A DNA stretch of 64,000 nt from Lunularia cruciata (lineage: Eukaryota; Streptophyta; Marchantiopsida; Lunulariales; Lunulariaceae), in assembly GCA_948567375.1 (NCBI GenBank), contig OX419760.1, positions 50,158,001-50,222,000 on the forward strand, written 5' to 3'. Under the pieces are notes generated by a model. The model saw only the letters and a list, made by a program, of their open reading frames with translations, did no database searches and was not told where the DNA came from. The position numbers were made by a program, and so were the translations under genes. Below are positions 21,782-34,429 of this stretch, piece by piece. The first letter of the stretch is position 1. Each line of letters opens with the position of its first letter.

Positions 21782-22889
21782 GTCACAGCAACATCATCTT
21801 CTGTATACACACAGGATTCAAAATTAGTACTCTTCGTTTGCTTGTAAGAAGAGCTTGTTCACCAAAGTCTCATTGCGAGAAGCTTTAGATCTGTCAGGCC
21901 AATACGATAATGAGTACCAACTGCAACTATTAAGGTGCCTACCCATACCATACATCAAATTTAAATATCAGAGCTCGATAAAAATCGAGCTAGAAGTCCC
22001 TCTAAGTCATTCTAGTAGACTCTTGCGGATGCTAAACCGTTATCCAAAATGTCATTTAGTTATTTCCATGGATTCATTGGTGTTTACTGAGGTTCACTCC
22101 AGTCCTTGGGCCCGGGAACCTATTGTCCGTTAATATTGAACATTTTCCACTGCAGTGCTGTAAGCTGTAAACTGTAAACTGTCAGTCCTTGAAAGTCCCT
22201 CCGCCAAATTCTTTTGGCCCCACTCCAGGATCAAATACGAGCAATTGCTCTGGTAGTAGACACGAAGCACGGTGGATGTTGATGCCCGTATATTATAAAA
22301 GAGCGTTTAATTAGATGCTGTTTCTCTTTGTCATAACTGCGGGCACGAGTGGGGATGCAAGCTGAATCCGAGGATGGAATTCTACACGACAGAAAGACGC
22401 GTTCTTGGAAATTCGGAGTGTAAAGAACAGAGAAACATCAGCTCTTTATTGTGGTACTTTACTCTGAGGTACTATTGTGTGAAGTTCCCAATGACGGGAG
22501 CTCCACACAGACAAGAGTTTTAAGATGTCATGAGCTGCAGTGCTGTACTGCAGATCTACACATTGTAATGTACTCAAGGTGTAAACTGTTCCAAACTGCC
22601 CGCGGAACTTTAGCTAGTTACTGAAAATTATTTTCTTTGCGTTTTCGTCCCTGCTTTACAATTTCCAGCCTATCACAGAGGACCCTTCTTCCCTTCGGCT
22701 TCGGGCAGGTCCTTTGCGAAGCGAATAAAAGCTCTGTTTTTCTGTTCTGGCCTGATACAGGTGATCCTCCTGTAGATGCTAGTCAATGTCAGCAAACTAT
22801 CGCGTTATCTGTCAAATTTCATTCTCCTATATGTCAATCTAGCGACTGAAAAATCATAGCAATATGTACAAACATATTTCCGTTTTAAA
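21782..22889. other. Downstream region of the reductase gene
   Basis: Probably 3' UTR at its start. No gene, RNA or clear repeat seen in the remainder. Confidence 0.4.
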
Positions 22890-22936
22890 GTTACCTCCGC
22901 ACCCTTCTTGTGTTCTACGTGGTTGCCTTTCTCTCC
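22890..22936 (+). mobile_element. 47-bp insertion of the non-LTR element's 3' tail with 11-bp TSD
   Basis: The insert contains ACCCTTCTTGTGTTCTACGT and GGTTGCCTTTCTCTCC, the terminal part of the tail described at 46307-47651. It is bounded by a perfect 11-bp direct repeat TCCGTTTTAAA at 22879-22889 and 22937-22947. Confidence 0.8.
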
Positions 22937-23002
22937 TCCGTTTTAAATAGCACAAATATCCCACAAGATACTTGCAGTAAAATTCCCGGTACCTAAGTTG
23001 TG

Positions 23003-23514
23003 GATTATCGTTCAACAACTCGAAGCAAAGCCAAACTCGAGTCTCGAAGAGAAAGTACACAAGCCTTCGTTTGAGGAATATTATATGATTAAATTTTGCG
23101 GTGAGAGGACAAGTGCTTAGATTCAATACAAAAAGCTCCTTTCACACGAAGACTAAATTTGTTCAAGCTCTGCACAAGACAGAACCGATGGGGGCGGACG
23201 GTCTGTGAACAGACACACACCAAATTTCTTGGTTTTGGCGATCAGCCCAAACGTGCTCTTCAACAATGTCCTGGAAACATGCGTGAAGGCACCCTTCATT
23301 TCTCTCACGCTTCAAAGGATCCAGGCTCTGTCAGTCCTCATCAAGAAAGATGAGGACCGAAACGAGAGGAAGAATGATAGTTACACCTGCACATTCACTT
23401 GATGCTTGTCCACTTTCTCCTCACATAGTCACCGGATAACAGACCGAACACTCTTCCCCATAATCCATCCCATAGTGTGGACCACGCTTTGGGAGTTCAG
23501 TGACTTTGGAGTCG
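23003..23514. other. Unassigned DNA between the micro-insertion and the foldback
   Basis: No gene or repeat recognised. Base composition begins to become AT-rich towards its right end. Confidence 0.35.
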
Positions 23515-23602
23515 CTTGCTCTAATTAGATGAACACACTAAGTTGTAATCCACACTAGTAAAGAGTTGAAACAATTAGTGTGGATCAACATCTAAGAGCA
23601 AG
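23515..23602. repeat. 88-nt foldback (hairpin) sequence
   Basis: The left arm, CTTGCT(CTAAT)TAGATG … GTTG(TA)ATCCACACTA, pairs with the right arm, TAGTGTGGATCAACATCTAAGAGCAAG. The inner 10-bp stem is 23548-23557 with 23576-23585, loop 18 nt. The outer part pairs with small bulges and one 10-nt unpaired segment on the left. It could be a small foldback element or a structured transcript; neither is proven. Confidence 0.65.
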
Positions 23603-23966
23603 AAGAACCTATTGGTGTGAATTATTATTCTTCAATATATAATCCAATTATTAATCCTAGGGTAACATAGGCCATGGGAAGAATAAGTTGTAAATTTATA
23701 GTTTGCTCAACTTTAATTTGAACATAAGCTGTAAGCTGGACCTAAAGGTGATAGACATTCTCTAGACTGAAAGTAATTTTTTTACTTCTGAACAATTTAC
23801 TAAATTCCAAGAATATTCCAATATACTTGGTATCTTGGTATCTTGTGAATATTCTAGTATGTTTTATATACCTAGTTACTATTTTCTAAAAGGAAAGTGA
23901 AACTTTACTTCATATCTTAATTAGTGTTTAAAAAAAACTATATTAAAAAACTATGCTGAAAACTAT

Positions 23967-24075
23967 GACTCTATTGGGGCTTAGCCCCATTTTACTTTTT
24001 TTCCTCTCCCTTGTACGGCCCTGATGTCTTCCCATCCTTCGTTTATTCTGCGCGGTCGCCTTCTTCCCCCTTAAA
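23967..24075 (+). mobile_element. Solo 3' tail of the non-LTR element, about 110 bp
   Basis: Matches the 3' end of the copy at 47545-47651: CTATTGGGGCTTAGCCCCAT, a T-rich run, CTCTCCCTTGTACGG, CTTCCCATCCTTC and GCGCGGTCGCCTTC. The hairpin GGGGCTTAGCCCC is perfect at 23976-23988. It sits among A-rich sequence and a target-site duplication could not be fixed. Confidence 0.85.
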
Positions 24076-24150
24076 AAAAAACACTTTTCTGGAGGCATCT
24101 ACGAGTATGAACCAGATTAACTGAGAATTAAGTACCTACATTAAATAGAG

Positions 24151-24192
24151 GTCTTCTCATCCTTCATGTGTTCTTCGTGGTCGCCTTTTTCT
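24151..24192 (+). mobile_element. 42-bp insertion of the 3' tail with 12-bp TSD
   Basis: The insert runs from GTCTTCTCATCCTTCATGTG to GGTCGCCTTTTTCT. It is flanked by a perfect 12-bp repeat CATTAAATAGAG at 24139-24150 and 24193-24204. Confidence 0.85.
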
Positions 24193-24242
24193 CATTAAAT
24201 AGAGATATAGACTAACTAACTAATTAGGGAAAAGAGTGTGGT

Positions 24243-24351
24243 GTGTCAATTGGAGTTTAGCACTATTTTACCTCTTACGTTTTATATCTGCACGCCTTGA
24301 TGGAGTCTTCCTTCCTTTTTGTTTTGTAAATATGCATGTGGCTTTATCCTC
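24243..24351 (+). mobile_element. Diverged 3' tail copy
   Basis: Elements in order resemble the tail: CAATTGGAGTTTAGCACTAT, TTTTACCTCTTACG, GCCTTGATGGAGTCTTCCTTCC and a late GCATGTGGCTTTATCC. Several mismatches; no duplication at the ends was found. An old copy is the best reading. Confidence 0.5.
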
Positions 24352-27300
24352 GCAATCAGAGTTAGAACAGTAGTCATCAATCAATTCTCACGATTCACCA
24401 CCTCTTGTATGAAGAAAAAGTCCTTCTGCCATCACTTCTGCTTCCAAGAGTGGCACTAGCAATAAATCATCTCGAACTCTGAGGTTATAAACGGAACTGG
24501 AGTGGTCTAGACAAAGCATATACATATCTATGGCAGTGTGTTTGCAAGATTCTGCATGCACCTTGGAGACTCGAAACATGTATTCTCTGTTTGCTATAAA
24601 CAGTTTGAGTCAGAGAGAGTCAGTTTGGACTTACCGGTACTCCAAAGTTGTCACCAAGACTTAACGGTACCTCAACATGGCAGGCAGAAGGATCCAACAG
24701 TACCCCTTTGCTGGCATGTGGCCCAGAGTTCCACACGTTAGTCATAGTCGGCAGCTGTGAGTTGGTGCTGGGGAATATTCCTGTCAAGACAATCTACCCA
24801 GTACTTGTAGAATGAATAGTGGTCGCGACTCACACACCGCGTACTACCTACGGACTGCGTACTGCCCATGTCCATCCCGAACTCCAGACCGGACACTCAA
24901 TCCGTCCCGAACTCTGGTCCCAAATTCTACAAGATCTGCCCGGTCCGGCCCAAACACTCGGCCTAGCATGCGGAGAACTTCTACTACGATTTGAAATCGG
25001 AATAGCCAGGCAAATACGATTATGTATAGAACCAGGGGAACTCTTCATGTTGCAGCCATCAAAGAGAAAAGACTATGTCTGAATGTGTTGGTATTGATGA
25101 AGTTTCAAGATTATGTTGGCAATTGAAGAAAAGTGAACTATATTGAATACACTATACTACAGATTGATCCCCGGCTTGATCCATTTGGCAAGGTTCCGAT
25201 GTGGTGTTCATGGGGTATTTTGTTTATGGGTTTAATAGTAAGTCATTCCTCCTCCACAAAATAGATGAGAAAGCACCAATAGAGACAAGTTTTAACATAT
25301 CTCTATAAATAATGAATTTAGCTCTAACTTAGCTATATATTTATCAATATAATATTTTCATTCAAATTCTTTTTTCTCTATATGAATGTTTAAATGATAT
25401 TAGATGTTGTAGCATTTGGTATAACTCTAATGTAAAGGATTTTTGGTAATAATAATATAAAAAGTATTATTTTTATGTATGAGAACCGCATTTGGTTATT
25501 CTATTCGGTAATATCTAAGTACTTTTTGTAGTATAGAATTTCTTTTGAAATAACAATTATAGTATCATATTCCACTTTGGTTGGTGAAAGAGAAATTTTA
25601 TATTATTTCTTGTTGAACCAAGTTAATATAGCAAAACCAATTTTGAATAAAAATCACCAACTCAACAACAAATTACTTTATACTTTCCCTAATTTGTATT
25701 AGGATACTCTACAAGCTATAGACTTACATCTACTTTTCCATATAACAATACCATGTAATGCAATAGTGAAATAGATATATCACAAGAAGAAAAAGAAAAT
25801 TTATTATAGAAAAATGCTATCAATAACTCTTTGATATCATGTTGAAAATTGAAGCATAATGAACTATATTAAATAGATAATACAATAGATTGTTTACTTT
25901 CCATTTTAGTTTGGTTATATAAGTATGCATTCTAGTTTGATCATTTTAGTAAGATTTTTGTATATTATTTGTATAAAAATATATACGAATTGGAGTCTCA
26001 TGGATATGCATTTATGGATTTAATATGTTTAATTATTTATTTTTTTAGTATCAATTTTAAATAAATGATTTTGATAAATTCTATAAACTTCATAAGTGGT
26101 AAATTTTACATTTTATTTGTTCTTTATAACCATTGAGTTATCACATTCACAAATTATTATGAAAGAGATCTAGCATGTACTGAATTTAAAAAAAATGTAA
26201 ATATTTCTTTCTCTTTCATAATTAGTAGTTCCCTAATTTACATTATGAGACAAAGGCTTATAAAGTTCAATTACTACAAGGTAATTTAAAATTGGTCACT
26301 TTGGATCAAAAATTTAAACTTAATAATCAAGAGAGTCAATTGTTTTGACCAAGCACACTCAAATGATAAAAGTTGTGTGTCCATTCATTGGAAAATTTCA
26401 ATAACGTTCCAATATACTATTTATGTCCGTATATTAGATCAAAATCTCCAAATTGGCAGTCAATAAATTATATAAATCTGATACCAAATATAGACAAACC
26501 AAAAAAAAAAGGTAAAAGAATATTCATTAAAAGATAAAATTATGAACTTAAAAATAATTAATTAATTATTACACTAAAGTGTTACAAGTATTTTATTAAA
26601 ATATTAATATATATCTAAAACTATACTAGAGAAAATGAATATCAAAGATGTATATTTTATTAGATTCGTTGATTGTGAATTGATTTTTCTATAAAATATT
26701 CAAATAATTTTATCAAATTTGGTATTATAATATAATTCTTGCTCACAAAGATATCATTTAAAAGAATCATTCAATATCATATGAAAACCAAACCAAAAAC
26801 TTGATAATTAAATATAACAAAATATTGATCTATATATATCATATAATCCACAATAAGATATATTATAAAAAATTATTAAATAAATAATTATATCATAATA
26901 CCAATCTTACTTCAATATTTTAATATTAGAAAACTAAATTCTATATTATCTTCTAAATGATTATTCATTATGTATTATCTTGGTGAATCTACTATAGTGA
27001 AATATATTATAATCATAATCACATTTTGATAAATAAAGATAAAATATACTCTAAATATATCAAATGATTTTTAATAATAAAATATATTAAAAGTGTATCA
27101 GAGTTTACGTATATTTTTGAAATTCCATAAATCATTGGGTGTACAGATTGTACATATATCAAATTGAGAATCAAGCCAACAATGAAATCTTATCATGAGC
27201 ATTATAAGAATATACATTCAGATTACTCTATTTAATACAAGATATTTGTGATGCGGATCTTTGGTTTCGAAATTTATGTTATATAATACTTAGATCTATT

Positions 27301-27500
27301 CATGATATTGTATATTTGTGATAGTTCAACATATCATACAATAGAATCAAATATTGTAATCATTCAACCAACATTCATTCTCTCAAAAAGAAAACCATAT
27401 AACACAAGTGATTCTACCATTGATCTTTGGAGATATAGTTTATCCAATACGTTGATGATTATTGAAACATTAGTATCAACATTCACATCAAAGAGAACCT
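24352..27500. other. AT-rich non-coding region
   Basis: From about 25.1 kb the sequence becomes extremely AT-rich with frequent stops in all frames. No domain is recognisable. It is probably eroded transposon DNA at the edge of the repeat block that runs to 46.3 kb. Confidence 0.5.
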
Positions 27501-27746
27501 ATGCAAAATATAGTTGATAATCACACATCAAAAGCACATGTATGTATCAAGAATGCGTTTGGTCAACTAAAAGATAAGTGGAGCATATTTAGAGAATGTC
27601 CAATGCAATTTGTAGTTTTTCCAAGAGTGATATTTGCATGTGCAATCCAGCACAACTTTATAATTCAACAAGGAGAACCATTACCTATTGATGTCAATGT
27701 AATGGAGGAGCATATGAATGGAGCATATGAATGGAAGAGCATATGA
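27501..27746 (+). pseudogene. PIF/Harbinger transposase fragment (C-terminal)
   Basis: The frame encodes CIKNAFGQLKDKWSIFRECP … VIFACAIQHNFIIQQGE, matching the conserved end of DDE_Tnp_4 / Harbinger transposases (pattern NAFGRLKGRWRIL … ACCVLHNF). Only the last catalytic-region block survives; the upstream D-D portion is not visible. A non-functional fragment. Confidence 0.7.
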
Positions 27747-28370
27747 ATGTAGCATATACTTTACCACTCCCAAGATCTATTATAGATAAATAAAGTACAA
27801 ATAGAGATGAATTAATACAAGAAACTTTGTACAAGCAATTCAAAATACTCATGTTGATCTAGATATAGCAAATGCAATTTGAGAGTGAAGATATTTGCTT
27901 ACTCCAAATGGCGGTCTATGTTAGTTGTTTTTCAAGATTTCAAGCTCCATTTGCTTAAGTTCAAGCATTTGGTTTAGTAAATTCATGTTGTATTGTTCTT
28001 GAACTATCATCAAGTCAAATTTATGATCATCATGCAAGGATCTCTTTTCATTTACTTCTTTCACTACTTGAATATATTCAAGTATATATTTTTGCATTTT
28101 ATATTCACCTTCCTTTAAAACTCTTTATTTTTTGTTACATTATCCAATAACACCAAGTTGAGCATAAGCTTTTGTCTTAGGACTGATTGTGCTTTGATTA
28201 CCAATTGTCTCTATAGAGAGTTTAAAGACCTATGGTATTTCTATTTCATCATGAAATATCAAAGCATCCAAATATGATTGTTCAGTTTCAGTTATATGAT
28301 ATATTTCCTTACTCAGATCAATAGTTTCATTAGTGTAATACCAAAAGCTAGCCATATGATCTAGATGTAA
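27747..28370. other. AT-rich remnant sequence after the Harbinger fragment
   Basis: No reading frame or domain recognised. It may be the decayed 3' part of the Harbinger-like element but no terminal inverted repeat was found. Confidence 0.35.
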
Positions 28371-28640
28371 AATTTAGTTGGGTAACATCTAGAATGATGT
28401 TATACATGATGGTCAAAATAGATCAGATAGAAGTATCACCAAAAGAGTACTTCTACTAATAGAGCATAAACCAAAATAGACTTGAGAATCTTAGAACCAA
28501 TAGCTAGATATATGATTTAAAAGTGATAATTGGTTTGGTAACATCTTAAAGGATGTTACACATGATGAACTAAACAAATCAAAAAGAGATATCACCAAAA
28601 GAGAATTTCTACTAACAGAGTAAGAATCAAAATATGCCTA
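28371..28640. repeat. Imperfect tandem duplication, about 135 bp unit, two copies
   Basis: Copy one (about 28371-28490) and copy two (about 28505-28640) share GGTAACATCT, GATGTTAYACATGATG, ATCACCAAAAGAG and TTCTACTAAYAGAG in the same order. Differences are mostly point changes and short indels. Confidence 0.65.
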
Positions 28641-28984
28641 AAATCTTTGAAGGCAATTTTGGAGGCCTAAAAAATGAATTAGGCCTCAAAAATATGCGTA
28701 CCCCCCCCCCCAAACAAAGCAAAAGCCGGCTTTCCTTCCTCCCTGGTTTGTCTCATCGAGAGCTTTCCAACGATACTTTACTCACATGATTCTGAGATTC
28801 CTACAAGAAGATTCCCTTCAATCAAAGCTTGTTTGACCAACCAGATAGGACCTAGACCGACATGTCACCCATCCAAGTAAGTAATCCAAGGGTGGAGCTC
28901 ACTGACAGGTCACCTATCTATGTGCCTAATCCTATGGTGGAACTTCCTTGGAGGAAATCCTCTTTGTCTATATAATAAAGAGAA

Positions 28985-29003
28985 GGTGCTCCTTGGGAGC
29001 ACC
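28985..29003. repeat. Perfect short hairpin GGTGCTCC-TTG-GGAGCACC
   Basis: An 8-bp stem with a 3-nt loop lies in an otherwise AT-rich region and just after TATATAATAAAGAG, which resembles a promoter or polyadenylation context. It could be part of an LTR of the adjoining gypsy remnant. Confidence 0.5.
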
Positions 29004-30359
29004 AAATGTTGAGTGGATAATTTTTGCTTTTCTCTCTGCTCTTGTCCATGGGGTATTACAATTAGTCAAGTTTACAAACACTCTCTCACTAGTTGCTAAA
29101 GTGTGAATACCATCATCATATGTTGTTGGAATACTTTGTTCTTTGTGTGAACCATCTCTAATTTTATGTATCTGTTCATAGAATTCCCATGAATTTGGTT
29201 ATGTTTTTGTGGTTTATTTTCTCTTTTTAACTACATATTTTTTAACTAAAGAATCAAATTTGTTCATAATAATTTATGGCTCATAAGGTGATGTTATATT
29301 GATAGTTTCATTAAACCTATTAGCAAATGCATTCCGCCAATCCTGACTTACATTGCCTTGGTTGAAATAATTAAAATAAATTTTTTCATACATACATAAA
29401 AAAAACCTCACATGATTAAAAATTTCCTCCACTTTAGCCTTCTTCAAAACAAAAACATCCATAAACACAATTGACAATAATAGAGAAAAAAAATTCAGAT
29501 TATTTTGGAATAATATCTTAGTCTATATAGTGAAATAGTCATAGTCATAATTATACTTATCACATGAGCATCTTTTGATATTGATTTCTTGTTTTTTTAC
29601 ACCAAGATTCTTTTTTTTACACCAAGATTCATTAAGATATTTGATTTTTTAGTTGAAAGAGCTTCCAAGGCATTCTCATTATGTGTCATCTCTTTCATTC
29701 TTCTAAACATACATGGAGAAGTTTAGCTTGGCAAAGAAATTTCAGACCGGAAATATCATAGTAATATTAATTTATTATCTTCATTCCTTAGTCATACATG
29801 ATGAACATTGAGAAGCGTTCAATTTAAGTTATAGAACTAAAAAAGTTATGATATATTACATGTGCATTCAATCTTGAATCTTAGAAATGAGGGTTGCACA
29901 TGTACTTGCTTGGAAAATCAAACGACGTATTTTAGGAAAGTAGAGACCCATTATAGAATGGGAATTTTGAAACTAAAAGTAAAATAGATAATTATATTAT
30001 ATATTATGCAGCTTGGTCCATTAACCCAAAAGGTTTCACATTTGAAGTGGCTCAAACAAAACTCTAAGGTTATTTGATATAAGGATTCCAACTAAGGATC
30101 AGCATATCAAGCAGACTTGATATGCATATGAGCTCTATCATAACTTTAGCTCCCAAACCTTGTCTTTTAGTGGACTTCTAGAGCTTGATATAACCATCTG
30201 AGTCGAGTAAGCTTCTCTTGGTTTCAAATCAATTTGATAGAATGGCAAAACTATGATAGCAATTTTGAGTGGAGTAAACTGAACAGTAGTTTGTTGTGTC
30301 AATCTTGACATAAAAAAATTTCAAGAGTATAATAATTGTGCAATTTTTAGCTATAAGTG
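29004..30359. other. AT-rich remnant DNA
   Basis: No gene recognised. A 19-bp stretch, TTTTTTTACACCAAGATTC, is directly repeated at about 29593-29630. A minus-strand frame at 29274-29477 has no identifiable domain. Confidence 0.35.
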
Positions 30360-31270
30360 TCACACAAACTGCACAAGATAGATTTGCAAAATTGAAAAAA
30401 ATTGGTTCTATAAGAAGTTACATCATTCAATTCCAATGCATCCTAACGCAAATTCTAGATATACTAAAAGGTGAAGCTATGGATCAATTTTTGAGAGTTT
30501 AAAGTCAAATACCAAATTGGAAGTAACCATGGATGAGCCCAAACATTTGGAGGCAACCATGTAGTTAGTTGAACACTTTGATCCCTTGGTTTCGACAACT
30601 TTGTCTTGACCTTGATCTTCACAAAACTTGCCCATACACTACACACGGGTGGAGGAGCCCGTACCAATGGAGATTGATACCATCCAACAAAGACCACTTG
30701 ACACTAAAAATAGATAAAGATTGCAAAAAAATGGTGGTTATTTTTTCTCACCAAATTGGGTATTGTATTGTTGAACGTCCACTCAAGACCTCGATAAATT
30801 GTCCAAATGTAGTTGGTGGAACATGATGATCAAGGAAACAAAAAATCCTAATAGGAGCATTTAAACCATCTATTGAAAACTTGATTAATTCTTACGGGAT
30901 TGAAAGCTAAATCTATGCAAGATTATTTCACTTTTAATGTATGAAATCTGATTATAATTATAGAATTTTAGTAGATTTTGGAAGTTCATAAAATTGTATG
31001 TCCATGCAAATAGCAAAATGATAAAATATTCCCATCAAGCAAATAATTGAAGTAGATTGATGATGGTGGATAGTAAAAAATGTTCCACATTCCGTATTTC
31101 ACATCTTGTTACATTCAAGATTAAGAAAGAGTATTTAGAGTGTATGAGATTTGTAGTGGTATCTCTACACTATGGTATCATTCTAGGTTTACCTTGACTT
31201 GATTTTCATAAGAATCAATTTGATTGGACCCGATGGTACCGTGTTGTGGTTTGTGTAACCATGGAAAAGT
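30360..31270 (+). mobile_element. Degenerate Ty3/gypsy gag and protease region
   Basis: Around 30380-30600 the broken frames read FAKLKKIGSIRSYIIQFQ and GEAMDQFLRV, the retrotransposon gag pattern (leucine-rich capsid region). Around 31130-31240 the frame reads LHYGIILGLPWLDFHKNQFD, the block following the gypsy protease (family pattern VILGMPWL..HNP.IDW). Frameshifts and stops abound. It may belong to the same original element as the reverse transcriptase remnant at 34430. Confidence 0.65.
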
Positions 31271-31309
31271 AAGTAAGCAAAGTTTATCTTCATATTAGCG
31301 GAGTAGGTT

Positions 31310-31620
31310 GTATGATAGATCCCACAGTTAAGCTATTACCATGTGAACAATCTACATACATGTATACAATTGGTCACATGGGTTATGGTATTGTCTTCTT
31401 TGAGAACTCTTATGTATGTAGATGGTGGAGAGTTGAAAAGAAGGTGTATTTTAGTCGGAGGAGTCTCGGACGAGAAGAGGACATTGAGAGTGGGAGTTGT
31501 ACAAAGCGTGGAGGCCAAGCGTCAGAGAGAGTAATTGAGTAGGAGATATCTCATGCTCCTAATAGGTCACTTTCAAATCTTTTTCTCATTAGGCTTCAGA
31601 TTCTATATTGCAATAGCTTA
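31310..31620 (+). repeat. Dispersed repeat, copy 1 (partner at 37410-37735)
   Basis: Shares with 37410-37735 an ordered set of blocks: TTACCATGTGARCA, ACAATTGRT, TGRTATTGTC/CTTGTCCTCTT, TGTATRTAG, a GAGTGGGAGT block and a final region with TTTCTCAT. Divergence is substantial. An LTR or internal untranslated piece of a gypsy element is the likely origin. Confidence 0.5.
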
Positions 31621-34429
31621 CGAGATTAGATAGTTGCATGTTTTGAAGTTGTGTTCACAAAGTTAATGATGGAAAACTCAAATCATATTGTCCTTTTGGT
31701 GCTTACTTACAAGCAAGTCGTGGACTTGATAATCTATGTGCTCTTGTAGTTGGAAAATGCCTCAATTTTCGCCATGAGCTTCAAGGTGGAGTTGTGAGAT
31801 CTACTTGTCAAAAAACGAAAAGGCTAAATGACAAAATTACAAGAGATTGGGTTCCAAGGAAAAAGTCTAGAGTTTTTTTATCATCAAGGAAGTTTGGAGA
31901 GTGCATTCAAAGAGAAAGGAATACAATTGGAGAGAGCAATTGATAGGCTATAAATTGGAAACTAGAATTGATGGATTTGAGTGAATTCTTTGGGAGACAT
32001 GATCAATTGAATCAAGAGGGTAAAACTCATACCCAAGAGCACAAAAAAGATAATTCAAAGAGCTTAATTATATATCTTTATGATCCATTAGTTGGGTTGG
32101 AGAGTTGACAAAGTGTTTATATTATTGAGCTCAAGAAAATTTAGGGTTTGATCAACCTCAAAGTAGATCTGGTCAATTGAACTTTGAACCATGGAAAGTG
32201 AAGAGTTGGAGATGAGATGCTCATCATATTTTAAAATTTTTCACCCTTAAAGTTATCGTCCAAGTCATCTTGTGAAAATTTCCACCAATGTTGGTGGCTA
32301 GGGTTTGTATTTTTGAGCAAAAATTTTATATTACCTACTCAAATGGAAAATTTAGGGTCTTGGATTAAGGATACTTGGGTTTGTAGAGCTCACAAGTTAA
32401 CACAACTCAAGAATTGATCCATATCTAGGGTTTGGGTTTGGACTAAGGTACTACACTATATAGAGATTTAGACACAGGAACAACCAAATATTGTGAATTT
32501 TTTTGTTGATTTTGGATCTATAGAGAATGAGAGCTCATACAACAAATTTTATTGAAAATAGCGTTGTAAGCTCGGTAGAGTATTTCTATTTTTTTATCAT
32601 GATTGAGTGTCAATTCTCTTATTTGTGTATCTATGATTAAGAATTTGAGTTTTTTGGAAAGTTTATGAAAATTAGGTGTATCTCTAATCTAGAAATCTGG
32701 AGAAAGTTACCCATAACCAAGAGCAAACCCTAAATTAGAGATTTTGAAATTAGGGTAAAATTTATAGCAAAATTGGCCAAGTTTGAAATTTTATCACCAA
32801 AGTTGTAATGATCAGATTGTGATTTATTTTATATCCTTGGAAAGCTTATCTCAATTTTATAAGCTTTCTCATAGGCTTTCTCATAGACTTTCTATTGAAT
32901 TCTAAAACATTAGAATAAAAGTCACATAGAGAAATTTATATCCATATGAATTATATAGATTTTTTTATTAAAAGAATATAGGATTACCCCACTTGGAATA
33001 CAAATTGCTTGAAAGCTGAAGTATATATTGGAAGAAGCTTCAAGTACAAGTTGAAATTAACTTGATGATAGAGCAAGAGTGCTCTGAAGCTCAATTTTGG
33101 CAAAAAGCATATAGGGTTGTTGCTGAATTCTTGTGATTGTATCCTCTTGGTGCTTGCATGCCTATTTGTACGCATAGTTAGTTTGGATTGGTGTGCATGC
33201 ATTGCATTTAGGTTCTTTCAAGTATTGTGTATTTCTCCTTAATAATATTGGAAGTGATGATATGCAAACCAAGAGTGTATGTTATGATGGCAAGTTAAGT
33301 TGCACGTTACTACCTTACCCAATAGCAAGAATACCAAAACCTAGAGTGAAAGGTTCTATTGGTTGGGTCTTATACGCATTCAAACTAGTAAGGATTGTAA
33401 CACATATTTGTGCATGTGTGTGATATTGTGATATTTAGCTTGATATTATAAATACTTGAAAGATATTATTTATATAGAGATAAAGGATGGTTATACATTA
33501 GTCATGAAAAGCTAAAGTTAGTCATAAATAACATAGAGTGGACCTTACTTTAGAGGAAGTGGAAAAGATGAGCATCACTATTTTAGATTCTAATGTGTTG
33601 ACTTGGTATTATTACTAGGTGTTTGGCTTTGAGGAAAGAATTGAGAACTCTTGGGCCCTCAAGTTTTTTTTATTTTGGATTCTTTTATAGTCCAAGGACA
33701 GCCCATGTGAAAAAATCCTTAACTTAATGGTTGGGTCAAGATAAGATCACATGCTTAGTAGAATATGCCTATGTGTATGAATATTCCTTTATACTTTTTG
33801 ATTTTACTTGATATATAATCTAGTAATTTGAGTTATTATGGTAAATAGTAACTTTAGTACGTAACTATTTCACAAGTATATAAACAAGGGGTGAAGATGT
33901 ACTCATCATCTTTTCATTTGCAACTATCTCTCTTTCATTGAGTTCCCTAGTGAGCAATGGCCTGAGTCTTGGAGTGTTAACCTTGGAGTAGTATGATGGA
34001 GTTGGGATTATTTGTCTTCTTTATCCATGGTGCGCTATCATAATAGCAATCAGAGGTTCATCCTAAGTGAGAGACAGGCCAGCTCATAGGACATGTTTAC
34101 CGCCAACCATTGATCCATAGGCTCACAACTAGGCACCTGATGTGTTCCCAAAGAGAAAAAAACAAAGTACAATAATGACAATTTCAAATATACCACCAAG
34201 GTAAGAATTACCAATTAAGTTGTCTTACATCTTTGAGTTAAACACCTAGAAAAAGTCAATCTTAAGATGGAAAGTTTAACAATAAAATAGCCATTGAGTA
34301 AGCTTTGGAGGAAAATATTCTTATTTTGATATATGAATCAAGCTAATTTTGTACAGAGAATATGATGAGAGTCAAAAGCCTCATCAAACAATGGTTGATC
34401 AAATAATTCAAGAGTTGACACACATGTTT
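31621..34429. other. AT-rich retroelement-derived DNA without readable coding
   Basis: No intact frame. The segment near 33880-34060 has an LTR-like end (regulatory, T-rich leader and a direct-repeat-rich stretch) followed by the reverse transcriptase remnant. A primer-binding site could not be assigned. Confidence 0.35.

Noticed and set aside
24812-25082. Three overlapping Pro/Arg/Thr-rich frames on both strands
   Set aside because: All frames are open in a short locally GC-rich patch with no domain; typical of chance.
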